Assembly (NCBI GenBank): GCA_013297865.1
Contig: JAAFIP010000002.1
Span: forward strand, 248,001 to 312,000
Direction: 5' to 3'
Source of the DNA: Polaromonas sp.
GTDB taxonomy: Bacteria; Pseudomonadota; Gammaproteobacteria; Burkholderiales; Burkholderiaceae_C
Length of the DNA: 64,000 nucleotides
The notes beneath the pieces are model-generated. The model was not told the origin of the DNA, did not search any database, and was given only the letters and a program-made list of their open reading frames with translations. Below are positions 32,385-41,265 of this stretch, piece by piece. Within the stretch, counting starts at the first letter, position 1. Each line of letters begins with the position of its first letter. Both the position numbers and the translations under genes were made by a program.

Positions 32385-35198
32385 CTAGCTCAGATCCGCC
32401 ACCATGCGCTGCGCACGTGCCTTGAGCTCGCCAGTGGCTTCGGCAGCTACTTCCTGTGCCAAAGAGCGCGCACCGTCGTCGTCGCCGATTTCGCGGAATT
32501 CCTGTGCCAGAGCCAGCTTGGTTTCCAGCGGGTCACCGGACAGGCCCGCTTCCACCGCTTGAGAAGCTGCGCTTGCCGAGGCTGAAGGCTTCAAATCAAG
32601 CGATAGATCGCCTAAATCGAACTCCAGGGAATTGAGCGGCTCTGCAGCGGCAGGTGCAGTAATGGCCATGGGAGCCGTTGGTGCGGAAGTTGCCATCGGC
32701 GCGGGGCTGAAGTTCAGGCCGCTGGCAAAAGATGCCATGTCGGGCGCGGACAGCTTGACCGCATCGCCGCTGGACAGGTTCATGTCGGGCAATTCCAGTG
32801 CGTCAAACTCCAGGTCGACCGGCTGCTCCACAGGCTGCTGGGCACGGATGGCCGAGGTGGATTGCACGTGGATAGGCGAGGTGGTGGAGTAGTTGCTGTT
32901 GTCAGGGGCAGGAGGCGCCTGCACCAGGTCGTCACTGGCAGAAAAATCCAGGTCCAGATCAAAATCTACATTGGGATCAGCAGGCATTTGCGCTTGCACC
33001 GGCTGGGGAATGGTGGTGCCTCCAAAGGCTGAAGCGGCTGCTGCTGCCGCGCCCAGGCCCAGACCCATACCTGCCATAGCCATGCCGCCACCGGCACCTG
33101 ATGGCTGGTAGAGCGGGTTGGCAGGATCGAGCTCGCGCCCCAGGGCGCAGGCGCTCTCCCATTCACTGCCCTGGCCTTTGGTGACATTGAATGCCTCTTT
33201 GGCAACCGTTTCAAAAGCCTTGGCATCACGCCGCTTGGCATAAATCTCCAGCAGTTTGGAATGCACGGCAATGCGCGAAGGATTGGTGCGCAAGGCTTCC
33301 TTGAGAATTTCTTCAGCCTGCAGATCACGGCCATAGGCCAAGTACACATCGGCTTCGGCCACCGGGTCCACATCGCCTGCTGCGTCGAGCTGGCTGGGTG
33401 AGTACACCATCGAGGAAGAGCCCGCGCCGTTGCCGCTGGCGGCATCGTTGGTATCCACGCGTTGACCCCCTGAGGCGCCAAAGAAGGAGTCGGGCTGCAG
33501 GCGGCTTTCCAGGAACGAGCTGTCCACTTGGGAAGCGTTTTTGCGTTGACGCAGGCGATACAGGCCAAACCCGGCCAGCAGGGCCAGCAGGCCGCCAGCA
33601 GCAGGCAAAGTGACAGGGTTGTCCAGCAAACCGTCTACAAAGCCTGGCTCAGGTACGGGTGGCGTGGGTGCTTTGGCTACTGTGGGCGCAGGCTTGGGCG
33701 GCTCAACCGGGGCGGGTGTGACGCTGGCTACAGCGGTGGCTGTGGTGCTTGTGCTGGCAGTGCTGGTTGCTGCGGCAGTCACTGATGCGGTGGGGGTAGC
33801 TGCTGCAACCACAGGTGATGCAGGCGCTGAAGCTGCTGCTGCGGGGGCAGCGGCAGTCACTGTTTTGCTGGCGGTGCCAGCAGTGGCTGTAGCGGAGCTG
33901 GACACTGCAATGCCTGCGCCTGCCGCACTGGCGGCGCCTGACGGGGCTGCATTAGCGGTAGGCTTGGCCGCAGTGGCCGTGCTGTCCAGCTTGGTCAGGT
34001 CCTGGATATTTTTGGATAGCTCAGCTGTGCGCGCTGCGGCGTCTTTGGCCTGTTTTTCCTTGGCAATCGCCTCTTCCTTGCCGGCCTTGGCTGCCGAGGC
34101 TGTGCCGGCTGCGGCTACTGCGCCTTTGGACAGCGTGAGCTTGTCGGGTGCCGTGGCAGCGGGTTTGCGCTCTTCGACATTGGCCTGCACGGTGCCGGTT
34201 GCTTTGCGTCCAGCGCTGGGGGCTGCGGCGGCAGGTGCGCCCTGGGCCAGGCGACGGCGGAAGTCGCCAAAATCCTTGCTTTGTGCGCTGATGATCTGAC
34301 GGGCTTCTGCCTCAGAGGTACCGCCCGCAGTGGCCGCGGTAGGCATATCGAGCACAGCGCCTTTTTTCAGGCGGTTGACGTTGCCTTCGATGAAAGCGTC
34401 TGGGTTGGCGTTGAGCATGGCCACCAGCATCTGGTCCAGCGAGATGCCTTGCGGTTTGTAGCGTACAGCCAGTTGCGTGGCCGTATTGCCTGCCTTGACG
34501 GTGACGCTGCCAGGTTTAGCGGGGGCTGCTGGTGCAGCAGGCGCAGCAGCAGCTCTGGGAGCTGGCGCAGGGCGAGGGGCAGCAGGGGCGCGGCTGGGTG
34601 CGGCTTGGGCGATGGAAGGCGCAGGCGCTGCAGTGCGGGGCGCCACTGCGGTGCTTGGTGTTACCGAGCTTACGCTGGGCGCAGTAATCGGCGCAGGGGC
34701 CGATTGGGCGCGCACATTCGGCGGGTCAAACAGCATGGTGTAGTCACGCACGATGCGGCCTGACGACCAGTTGGCCTCCAAAATGAGGTCTACGAAGGGC
34801 TCGTTGATGGGCCTGTCACTGGTCAGGCGAAGAAAAGATCTGCCGTCGGGCCGACGCTGCAGGCTGAGCGTCGCACTGCCCAGGGCGGGGTTGTATTCCA
34901 GTCCAGCGGCTTTGAAGGCTTCAGGGTTGGCGATGCTGGCCTTCAGGCTGGCAGCTTCTTCGGCATTGATGTCTGGTACGTCTATCTCGGCGCGCAGCGG
35001 CTCTCCGATAGCGGACTGGACATTGACACGGCCCAGGGCCAAAGCATGGGCATCCATGGCCGACAGGCCTAGAACCAAAGACAAAGCGGCGGCTGCCACC
35101 GGTGTCCGCCAAGTGGACAAGCGATGGAAGGCAGAGGAAATCTCTAAAACGGGGTTGAACGGCTGTCCAACGGATGAATTCTTTATGGTTTTGCGCAC
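32385..35198 (-). CDS. fimV: FimV/HubP-type polar hub protein
   Basis: FimV is a polar inner-membrane hub for type IV pili, chemotaxis and cell pole organisation. The 937-residue protein has an N-terminal signal or anchor (about 30-50), then the conserved FimV N-domain (LGRVNVQSAIGEPLRAEIDV...). A LysM-like peptidoglycan-binding segment (about 230-285) follows, with long Ala/Pro/Thr-rich low-complexity linkers on either side (about 165-230 and 330-520). One membrane helix (about 530-550) precedes a TPR-like cytoplasmic part and the conserved C-terminal helix bundle (PLETKLALAQEFREIGDDDGA). Position between asd and truA is standard for Burkholderiales. Confidence 0.94.
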   Translation of the reverse strand: MRKTIKNSSVGQPFNPVLEISSAFHRLSTWRTPVAAAALSLVLGLSAMDAHALALGRVNVQSAIGEPLRAEIDVPDINAEEAASLKASIANPEAFKAAGLEYNPALGSATLSLQRRPDGRSFLRLTSDRPINEPFVDLILEANWSSGRIVRDYTMLFDPPNVRAQSAPAPITAPSVSSVTPSTAVAPRTAAPAPSIAQAAPSRAPAAPRPAPAPRAAAAPAAPAAPAKPGSVTVKAGNTATQLAVRYKPQGISLDQMLVAMLNANPDAFIEGNVNRLKKGAVLDMPTAATAGGTSEAEARQIISAQSKDFGDFRRRLAQGAPAAAAPSAGRKATGTVQANVEERKPAATAPDKLTLSKGAVAAAGTASAAKAGKEEAIAKEKQAKDAAARTAELSKNIQDLTKLDSTATAAKPTANAAPSGAASAAGAGIAVSSSATATAGTASKTVTAAAPAAAASAPASPVVAAATPTASVTAAATSTASTSTTATAVASVTPAPVEPPKPAPTVAKAPTPPVPEPGFVDGLLDNPVTLPAAGGLLALLAGFGLYRLRQRKNASQVDSSFLESRLQPDSFFGASGGQRVDTNDAASGNGAGSSSMVYSPSQLDAAGDVDPVAEADVYLAYGRDLQAEEILKEALRTNPSRIAVHSKLLEIYAKRRDAKAFETVAKEAFNVTKGQGSEWESACALGRELDPANPLYQPSGAGGGMAMAGMGLGLGAAAAAASAFGGTTIPQPVQAQMPADPNVDFDLDLDFSASDDLVQAPPAPDNSNYSTTSPIHVQSTSAIRAQQPVEQPVDLEFDALELPDMNLSSGDAVKLSAPDMASFASGLNFSPAPMATSAPTAPMAITAPAAAEPLNSLEFDLGDLSLDLKPSASASAASQAVEAGLSGDPLETKLALAQEFREIGDDDGARSLAQEVAAEATGELKARAQRMVADLS

Positions 35199-35329
35199 AA
35201 AAGCCTCGACACATATTTGTGAAAAACGACGTTAACATCAACACGTTAGCTTGACAAGCTAAGACAAGGTTTAAGTTTGGATACCACGGGTTTGCCCCCC
35301 GTTACATTTAGACTTTGTTGCCAAAGGAC

Positions 35330-35360
35330 AACGCATCGTAACGTGTTGTTACGATGCGTT
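35330..35360. terminator. 13-bp perfect hairpin between asd and fimV
   Basis: AACGCATCGTAAC and GTTACGATGCGTT form a perfect 13-bp stem with a 5-base loop. It lies 37 bp beyond the asd stop, on the fimV promoter side. There is no clear U tract in either direction, so it may be a terminator of weak type, a protein site or a regulatory hairpin for fimV. Confidence 0.45.
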
Positions 35361-35396
35361 GGCGAATACTAACTTAGTTTTAACCAGCCCGTATTG

Positions 35397-36530
35397 CTAG
35401 TCAAGCAAGATGCGCAGCATGCGGCGCAGTGGCTCGGCAGCGCCCCACAGCAACTGGTCACCGATCGTGAACGCGCCCACATACTCTGGCCCCATGGCCA
35501 TTTTGCGGATGCGGCCCACGGGAATGGTCATCGTGCCGGTCACCGACACGGGCGTCAGGTCCTTCAAAGTCGCTTCTTTGGTATTGGGCACCACTTTGAC
35601 CCATTGGTTGTCGGCCGCGATCATGGCCTCAATATCAGCCAGTGGCACGTCTTTTTTCAGCTTGAAGGTCAACGCCTGGCTGTGGCAGCGCATGGCACCC
35701 ACGCGGATGCAAAAGCCGTCGACTGGCACAGCAGCCGTGCCAAAACCTGCGCCCATGCCCATGATCTTGTTGGTCTCTGCGCCGCCTTTCCATTCTTCCT
35801 TGCTCATGCCATCGCCCAAGTCTTTGTCGATCCAGGGGATGATGCTGCCGCCCAGCGGCACGCCAAAGTTGGCCACTTCGTCGCCTGCGTAAGCGCGCTG
35901 CTTGGCCGCCACGCGGCGGTCGATCTCCAAAATGGCTGATTTCGGGTCGTCCAACAAGCTTTTTACCTCAGCATTGAGCGAGCCATATTGGGTGAGCAGC
36001 TCGCGCATGTGCTGCGCGCCGCCGCCCGAGGCTGCCTGGTAGGTCATGGTGCTCATCCACTCGACCAGACCGGCCTTGTATAGCGCGCCCACGCCCATCA
36101 GCATGCAGCTGACCGTGCAGTTGCCGCCGATCCAGTTTTTGCCGCCCTTGGCGAGAGCATTTTTGATCACGGGCATATTGACCGGGTCCAAAATGATCAC
36201 TGCGTCGTCGTTCATGCGCAGGCTGGAGGCTGCGTCGATCCAGTGGCCCGTCCAGCCCGCAGCGCGCAGCTTGGGGTAGACCTCGGTGGTGTAGTCACCA
36301 CCCTGGGCGGTGATGATGATGTCGCATTTTTTGAGTGCGTTGATATCGAAGGCGTCTTTGAGCGCAGTTTCGTTCTTGGCCTGCGCAGGGGCTTTGCCGC
36401 CGGCGTTGGAGGTAGAGAAGAACACAGGCTCGATCAAGCCGAAGTCACCTTCAGCGATCATGCGGTCAATCAGCACCGAGCCGACCATGCCGCGCCAGCC
36501 AACCAGGCCTACGAGATTACCAACTTTCAT
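35397..36530 (-). CDS. asd: aspartate-semialdehyde dehydrogenase
   Basis: Asd reduces aspartyl phosphate to the semialdehyde for lysine, threonine and methionine synthesis. The 377-residue protein starts at [20 protein letters not shown] (NADP site), has the active-site Cys in [13 protein letters not shown], and the substrate Arg/His in [14 protein letters not shown]. The length and WRGMVGSVL identify the Gram-negative type. It lies between leuB and fimV. A Thr-rich small open frame and a GC-rich hairpin precede it on the same strand and may control it. Confidence 0.97.
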   Translation of the reverse strand: MKVGNLVGLVGWRGMVGSVLIDRMIAEGDFGLIEPVFFSTSNAGGKAPAQAKNETALKDAFDINALKKCDIIITAQGGDYTTEVYPKLRAAGWTGHWIDAASSLRMNDDAVIILDPVNMPVIKNALAKGGKNWIGGNCTVSCMLMGVGALYKAGLVEWMSTMTYQAASGGGAQHMRELLTQYGSLNAEVKSLLDDPKSAILEIDRRVAAKQRAYAGDEVANFGVPLGGSIIPWIDKDLGDGMSKEEWKGGAETNKIMGMGAGFGTAAVPVDGFCIRVGAMRCHSQALTFKLKKDVPLADIEAMIAADNQWVKVVPNTKEATLKDLTPVSVTGTMTIPVGRIRKMAMGPEYVGAFTIGDQLLWGAAEPLRRMLRILLD

Positions 36531-36569
36531 TTTGCATGCGCCTTTCAAATAAATCAGGTTTGACTGATC

Positions 36570-36592
36570 CCCCGGCTCGTCTGGCTCCGGGG
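36570..36592 (-). promoter_or_regulatory. GC-rich hairpin between the Thr-rich leader ORF and asd
   Basis: CCCCGG and CCGGGG pair across an 11-base loop, 40 bp upstream of the asd start and 25 bp after the leader ORF stop. No U tract follows. It could be an anti-terminator or terminator stem, or a translational control element, if the leader ORF is a true attenuator. Confidence 0.35.
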
Positions 36593-36617
36593 TGGGGGCG
36601 CGACGAACCGGGCTGGA

Positions 36618-36722
36618 TTAGCCTTTAATGGTTGTCGTTTTGGTGGAAGCAATGAGCGCACGCACGCACAGCGCAAAGGCGGTGGTGGTTTTCGTGGAGG
36701 ACACGTAGGCGTTCATATGCAT
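36618..36722 (-). CDS. candidate Thr-rich leader peptide upstream of asd
   Basis: A 34-codon frame (MHMNAYVSS...TTTIKG) contains the hexapeptide STKTTT twice. The two copies use different synonymous codons (ACG AAA ACC ACC ACC versus ACC AAA ACG ACA ACC), which suggests selection on the peptide rather than a simple DNA duplication. Eight of the 34 residues are Thr, as expected for a leader sensing threonine supply, a downstream product of Asd. A TACAAT -10-like box ends 3 bp before the first ATG, so the message may be leaderless or start at the second Met (36716). A GC-rich hairpin lies between it and asd. The attenuator role is inference. Confidence 0.4.
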   Translation of the reverse strand: MHMNAYVSSTKTTTAFALCVRALIASTKTTTIKG

Positions 36723-36775
36723 GTAATTGTAGCGGATGGACGCATTGCAGGGCCAAAATCCCGCCTCAAAATGCC

Positions 36776-36801
36776 AAAAACCGCCTTTCAAAGCGGTTTT
36801 T
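36776..36801 (-). terminator. Rho-independent terminator after leuB (bidirectional)
   Basis: AAAAACCGC and GCGGTTTTT form a 9-bp stem with an 8-base loop, with A and T tracts on both sides. It lies about 75 bp after the leuB stop and separates leuB from the asd leader region. Confidence 0.75.
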
Positions 36802-36812
36802 ATGCATCAAAA

Positions 36813-36862
36813 AGGCTGCCAAGCCAATAGAATATCGCGGGAGCAGCTATTAATTTAATAGT
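36813..36862 (+). repeat. AGCTGCTCCC element, copy 7 (intergenic)
   Basis: AGGCTGCCAAGCCAATAGAA, then TATCGCGGGAGCAGC, then TATTAATTTAATAGTA. The variable codon is TAG, a stop. It lies between the leuB stop and its terminator. Confidence 0.92.
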
Positions 36863-36875
36863 AAATACCGGCTCA

Positions 36876-37946
36876 TCAGCGCAGCGCGCTGACCACTGCA
36901 TCACCCATCTGCACGGTGCTGACCTTGGTGGTGCCGCTGCTGTAGATGTCGGCGGTGCGCAGGCCCTGGCTGAGGACTTTCTTCACTGCGGCTTCAATGC
37001 GGTCTGCAGCCTGGGCTTGGTTCAAGCTAAAGCGCAGCATCATCGCAGCGCTCAGGATGGTGGCCAATGGGTTGGCAATGCCTTTGCCTGCAATGTCAGG
37101 CGCGCTGCCATGGCTGGGCTCGTACAGGCCTTGGTTTTTAGCGTTCAGCGAGGCGGATGGCAGCATGCCGATGGAGCCTGTCAACATCGCGGCGGCGTCA
37201 CTCAAGATATCGCCAAACATGTTGCCAGTGACCATCACGTCAAACTTCTTGGGCTCTTTCACCAGCTGCATCGCCGCGTTGTCCACGTACATGTGGTCCA
37301 GCGTGACCTCGGGGTATTGTTTGCCGACTTCGGTGACCACGTCTTTCCACAGCTGAAAGGTTTCCAGCACATTGGCTTTGTCCACGCTGGTGACTTTTTT
37401 ATTGCGCTTCATGGCCGCCTGGAAGGCAACGTGGGCGATGCGTTCGATCTCGGGGCGGCTGTAGCGCATGGTGTCGAAGGCTTCTTCGGCACCGGGGAAG
37501 TGGCCGTCAGTGGCCACGCGGCGGCCGCGCGGCTGGCCGAAGTAGATGTCGCCAGTCAGCTCGCGGATGATGAGGATGTCCAAGCCTGCAATCAGCTCGG
37601 GTTTCAAGCTTGACGCGTCGACCAATTGCTCGTAGCAAATGGCCGGGCGGAAGTTGGCAAACAGCCCCATGTTTTTGCGCAGCCCGAGAATGGCCTGCTC
37701 GGGGCGCAACGGGCGGTCAAGCTTGTCGTATTTCCAGTCACCCACCGCGCCAAACAGCACAGCGTCGGCCTGCATGGCCAGCTTGAGGGTGCTCTCAGGC
37801 AGCGGATGGCCGTGGGCCTCATAGGCCGTGCCACCCACCAGGGCGGTTTCGGTTTCAAACTTCAAGCCAAGGACATGTAAAACCTTGACAGCTTCTGCGA
37901 CGATTTCAGTACCGATGCCGTCACCGGGGAGGATTGCGATTTTCAA
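36876..37946 (-). CDS. leuB: 3-isopropylmalate dehydrogenase
   Basis: LeuB performs the third dedicated step of leucine synthesis, an NAD-dependent oxidative decarboxylation. The 356-residue protein has [16 protein letters not shown] at the N terminus, the substrate loop [21 protein letters not shown], the catalytic Tyr in [13 protein letters not shown], and [19 protein letters not shown] for NAD binding. It lies downstream of a small exported protein gene and leuD on the same strand. Confidence 0.97.
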   Translation of the reverse strand: MKIAILPGDGIGTEIVAEAVKVLHVLGLKFETETALVGGTAYEAHGHPLPESTLKLAMQADAVLFGAVGDWKYDKLDRPLRPEQAILGLRKNMGLFANFRPAICYEQLVDASSLKPELIAGLDILIIRELTGDIYFGQPRGRRVATDGHFPGAEEAFDTMRYSRPEIERIAHVAFQAAMKRNKKVTSVDKANVLETFQLWKDVVTEVGKQYPEVTLDHMYVDNAAMQLVKEPKKFDVMVTGNMFGDILSDAAAMLTGSIGMLPSASLNAKNQGLYEPSHGSAPDIAGKGIANPLATILSAAMMLRFSLNQAQAADRIEAAVKKVLSQGLRTADIYSSGTTKVSTVQMGDAVVSALR

Positions 37947-37964
37947 AATAGGATTCCGTACAAA

Positions 37965-38420
37965 CTAGTTTTTAGGTTCAAAAGGCAGACCGCCGCTATT
38001 GGGCGGCGTATTGATTCTGTTGCGCTCGGCAGCCAGGCTGGCGGCAAAACTGGTGTCGGCTTTGGCCAGCTGTGCGCAAAGGTAAGAGTCACGTTGGACA
38101 CTGCCTTGGGCTACCACACACAGGTCGCGCAGCGACTGTGCAGAGTTGGGGTTGCTCATCACGGTGCGCATTTCAAATGGAAGCTTCAGCACCATGTCGG
38201 CGTTGGTGGCGTTGGCGCAGGCTTGCGCGTTGGCGGCCCGGTAGGTGGGGTTGTTGCACAGATTGAGTGTGTTGGTGACGGTGGCAGGTGTGCCGATCAA
38301 GGCTTGCACCTGGGGGTTGGCCAAAATCTGCTCCAGCACGCCAGCGGCGTGAACCTGGGACAGTGATATGGCGCAAACCAGCGCAGCGCCAGCGCGGATG
38401 AGAGTGGACAGACGGGACAT
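37965..38420 (-). CDS. small exported protein between leuD and leuB
   Basis: I chose the start MSRLSTLIRAGAALVCAISLSQVHA, which gives a good Sec signal peptide with cleavage after VHA. The mature protein of about 125 residues contains several Asn- and Thr-rich segments (TPATVTNTLNLCNNPTYRA) and four Cys spaced for two disulfides. I recognise no named family. It is nested in the leucine operon, 18 bp before leuB, so it is co-transcribed with it, though its role is probably unrelated. Confidence 0.65.
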   Translation of the reverse strand: MSRLSTLIRAGAALVCAISLSQVHAAGVLEQILANPQVQALIGTPATVTNTLNLCNNPTYRAANAQACANATNADMVLKLPFEMRTVMSNPNSAQSLRDLCVVAQGSVQRDSYLCAQLAKADTSFAASLAAERNRINTPPNSGGLPFEPKN

Positions 38421-38448
38421 ACAGACTCCTTTGCACACAGGCAGAAAA

Positions 38449-39099
38449 TCACCCACCAGCAGATAAGGCCAGCCACGGGTGCTGAAGCAGGCGCTGAGAT
38501 TCAAACGCTTTGATCTTATCGGAATGCCGCAGGGTTAACCCGATGTCGTCGAAGCCATTGAGCAAACAGTACTTGCGAAAAGCCTGCACTTCAAACGGGA
38601 TGGACTCGCCCTGGCCTTTGACGACGAGCTGCTTGTCCAGGTCGATGGTGAGCTGGTAGCCTGGGAAGGCGGCAACTTCGTCGAACAGTTTGGCAACTTG
38701 TGCCTCGGGCAGCACGATGGGCAGCAGGCCGTTTTTGAAGCAGTTGTTAAAGAAGATGTCGGCAAAACTTGGCGCAATGACGCATCTGAAACCATACTGG
38801 TCCAGCGCCCAGGGCGCGTGCTCGCGGCTGGAGCCGCAGCCGAAGTTTTTGCGCGCCAGCAGGATGGAGGCGCCTTGGTAGCGGGGCTGGTTGAGTATGA
38901 AGTCCGGGTTGGGCTTGCGGCTGGCAGGGTCCTGACCAGGGTAGCCTGGGTCGAGATAGCGCCACTCGTCAAAGAGGTTGACGCCGAAGCCAGTTTTGCG
39001 GATGGACTTGAGGAACTGCTTGGGAATGATCGCGTCGGTATCGACATTCTCGCGGTCCATGGGGGCTACCAGGCCTTGGTGGATGGTGAATTTTTGCAT
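38449..39099 (-). CDS. leuD: 3-isopropylmalate dehydratase small subunit
   Basis: LeuD forms the isopropylmalate isomerase with LeuC. The 216-residue protein has [29 protein letters not shown] at the N terminus, the substrate loop [15 protein letters not shown] and [17 protein letters not shown]. Between leuC and leuD is a long hairpin repeat, so the two subunits are separated more than usual. Confidence is very high. Confidence 0.97.
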   Translation of the reverse strand: MQKFTIHQGLVAPMDRENVDTDAIIPKQFLKSIRKTGFGVNLFDEWRYLDPGYPGQDPASRKPNPDFILNQPRYQGASILLARKNFGCGSSREHAPWALDQYGFRCVIAPSFADIFFNNCFKNGLLPIVLPEAQVAKLFDEVAAFPGYQLTIDLDKQLVVKGQGESIPFEVQAFRKYCLLNGFDDIGLTLRHSDKIKAFESQRLLQHPWLALSAGG

Positions 39100-39126
39100 G
39101 ATCTTATGGGGTTAAGAGGGGATTTT

Positions 39127-39312
39127 GGACGCGAAGGACGCGAAGGTTTCGCGAAGGACGCTAAAGGAATACCAAAAAAATAAAATTAAAAGTGAAAAAT
39201 AAAAAACTACGTCAAGTGAATAAAAAATTCAAAAATGCAACAAAACTATTTTGGTATTTATTTTTGTCTTCTTTCGCGTTCTTCGCGAAACCTTCGCGCA
39301 CTTCGCGTCCGG
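39127..39312. repeat. long GCGAAGG hairpin element, copy 1 (between leuC and leuD)
   Basis: The left arm GGACGCGAAGGACGCGAAGG, then TTTCGCGAAGGACGCTAAAG, pairs with a right arm ending CTTCGCGAAACCTTCGCGCA, CTTCGCGTCC. The roughly 90-bp centre is AT-rich and unlike the centres of the other two copies, but it retains ACCAAA/TTTGGT at the inner edge of the arms. Confidence 0.8.
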
Positions 39313-39336
39313 TATTAATTTTTCAAAGACTCAAAT

Positions 39337-40758
39337 TTAAACAAACCGCCGCACATCGACAAAATGCCCATGCACTGCAGCAGCGGCAGCCATCGCAGGC
39401 GACACCAGGTGGGTTCGCCCACCAGCGCCCTGGCGGCCTTCGAAGTTGCGGTTGGATGTAGACGCACAGCGCTCGCCGGGCTCCAGGCGGTCGGCGTTCA
39501 TCGCCAGGCACATCGAACAACCCGGCTCGCGCCATTCAAAGCCTGCAGCTTTAAAAATCTCGTGCAGGCCCTCGGCCTCGGCCTGCGCCTTGACCAAGCC
39601 GGAGCCGGGCACGACCAAGGCGACCTTGATGTTCTTGGCTACCTTCATGCCGATTTTTTTGACGATGGCGGCCGCCTCGCGCATGTCTTCGATGCGGCTG
39701 TTGGTGCAAGAGCCGATGAACACCTTGTCAACGAACAAATCGTTGAGCGCTTTGTTGGGCTCCAGGCCCATGTAGACCAAGGCGCGTTCAATGGCGATGC
39801 GCTTGTTGGCATCTTTTTCTTTGTCAGGGTCGGGCACGCGGTCTTCGATCGACAGCACCATCTCGGGGCTGGTGCCCCAGGTGACTTGCGGGATGATTTG
39901 GGTGCCGTCCAGCTCGACGACGGCGTCAAACTTCGCGTCAGCGTCGGAATGCAGCGTTTTCCAATAGGTGATGGCGTGCTGCATAGCTACGCCGGTGGGG
40001 GCCATGGGACGGCCCTGTACGTAGTCGATAGTTTTATCGTCCACCGCGATCAAGCCGGCGCGTGCACCGGCTTCGATAGCCATATTGCACACCGTCATGC
40101 GGCCTTCCATGCTGAGGCTGCGAATGGTGGAGCCTGCAAACTCGATGGTGTAGCCGGTGCCGCCTGCGGTGCCGATTTTGCCAATGATGGCCAGCACCAC
40201 GTCTTTGGCGGTGACGCCTTTGGCAAGCTGGCCGTCCACTTTGATGAGCAAATTTTTGGCCTTCTTGGCCAGCAGGGTTTGCGTGGCCATCACGTGTTCG
40301 ACTTCGCTGGTGCCAATGCCGTGCGCCAGTGCGCCGAATGCGCCGTGGGTGGAGGTGTGGCTGTCGCCGCACACCACCGTCATGCCGGGCAGGGTGGCGC
40401 CGTTCTCGGGGCCGATCACATGGACGATGCCCTGGCGTTTGGACATGAAGGGGAAGAACGCGGCGGCGCCGAACTCCTTGATGTTGGCGTCGAGTGTGAC
40501 GATCTGTTCTTTGCTGACGGGGTCGGTAATGCCGTCGTAGCCCAGCTCCCAGCCGGTGGTGGGGGTGTTGTGATCAGCGGTAGCGACGATGGAGCTGGTG
40601 CGCCAGACTTTGCGCCCTGCCACGCGCAGGCCTTCAAAGGCCTGGGGGCTGGTGACTTCGTGTACCAGGTGGCGGTCGATGTAGAGCACCGAGGTGCCGT
40701 CTTCTTCAGTGTGGACGACGTGTTCGTCCCAGATTTTGTCGTAGAGCGTGCGGGGCAT
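39337..40758 (-). CDS. leuC: 3-isopropylmalate dehydratase large subunit
   Basis: LeuC is the 4Fe-4S aconitase-type subunit. The 473-residue protein has the cluster Cys residues in [14 protein letters not shown] and [11 protein letters not shown], with [20 protein letters not shown] in the active site and [17 protein letters not shown] at the N terminus. It heads the leuC-leuD-leuB run. A large nested inverted repeat lies upstream, between it and the LysR-type gene. Confidence 0.97.
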   Translation of the reverse strand: MPRTLYDKIWDEHVVHTEEDGTSVLYIDRHLVHEVTSPQAFEGLRVAGRKVWRTSSIVATADHNTPTTGWELGYDGITDPVSKEQIVTLDANIKEFGAAAFFPFMSKRQGIVHVIGPENGATLPGMTVVCGDSHTSTHGAFGALAHGIGTSEVEHVMATQTLLAKKAKNLLIKVDGQLAKGVTAKDVVLAIIGKIGTAGGTGYTIEFAGSTIRSLSMEGRMTVCNMAIEAGARAGLIAVDDKTIDYVQGRPMAPTGVAMQHAITYWKTLHSDADAKFDAVVELDGTQIIPQVTWGTSPEMVLSIEDRVPDPDKEKDANKRIAIERALVYMGLEPNKALNDLFVDKVFIGSCTNSRIEDMREAAAIVKKIGMKVAKNIKVALVVPGSGLVKAQAEAEGLHEIFKAAGFEWREPGCSMCLAMNADRLEPGERCASTSNRNFEGRQGAGGRTHLVSPAMAAAAAVHGHFVDVRRFV

Positions 40759-40889
40759 AGTGAGTTTCCAGGGGGCTTTCAGTTCAAGGGAGTGATTTTA
40801 CGACTTGGGGGGTGTGCGGGTTTGTACGTTTGTAGCGATTATTGGGGCAGTAGTGATCCAAGGATGATTTACTAGCTGGGTCTCGTAGG

Positions 40890-41096
40890 CACGGGTTGGT
40901 GTATGTCATCCGCCCTCATACTGGAGTACCAGAAATCGGTCGGCTGACATACCCCAACCCGTGTGCGACCAACGTAGCGTGCTACCGGTAGTCCCCGACA
41001 AGCCATCGTGTTCAATACCGGTAGCGCGCTAGCTTTTGTGCGGGCGGGATGGCGTGTACAAACCGACCGATTTCTGGTACTCCAGTATGAGGGCGG
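40890..41096. repeat. nested inverted-repeat structure upstream of leuC
   Basis: Perfect 34-bp inverted repeats (40910-40943 and 41063-41096, beginning CCGCCCTCATACTGGAGTAC and ending with its complement) enclose 119 bp. The left arm is itself flanked by a near-perfect 20-bp inverted pair (CACGGGTTGGTGTATGTCAT and CTGACATACCCCAACCCGTG). A third pair (GCGTGCTACCGGTA and TACCGGTAGCGCGC) sits inside. The gap 40759-41257 holds nothing else recognisable except the element at 41217. The pattern suggests a MITE-like or recombined mobile fragment, but I see no transposase. Confidence 0.75.
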
Positions 41097-41216
41097 TTTG
41101 CATGCGCCATCTCGCCAGCGACCACGCAACTCCTCACTTTCAAACCCATGCACGCTACAAAGCATGTTTTCATAACTCAAGGCAGCTAAAGAAGGCATAT
41201 TTCGATAACCAAACAG

Positions 41217-41265
41217 CCTCCAAGCCCAATAAAATACCGCGGGAGCAGCTACAAAATTCATAGTA
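41217..41265 (+). repeat. AGCTGCTCCC element, copy 8 (overlaps the 3' end of the LysR gene)
   Basis: AGCCCAATAAAATACCGCGG, then GAGCAGCTACAAAATTCATA. The variable codon is TAA. Its CTATGA-type end supplies the TGA stop codon of the LysR gene on the opposite strand. Confidence 0.9.
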
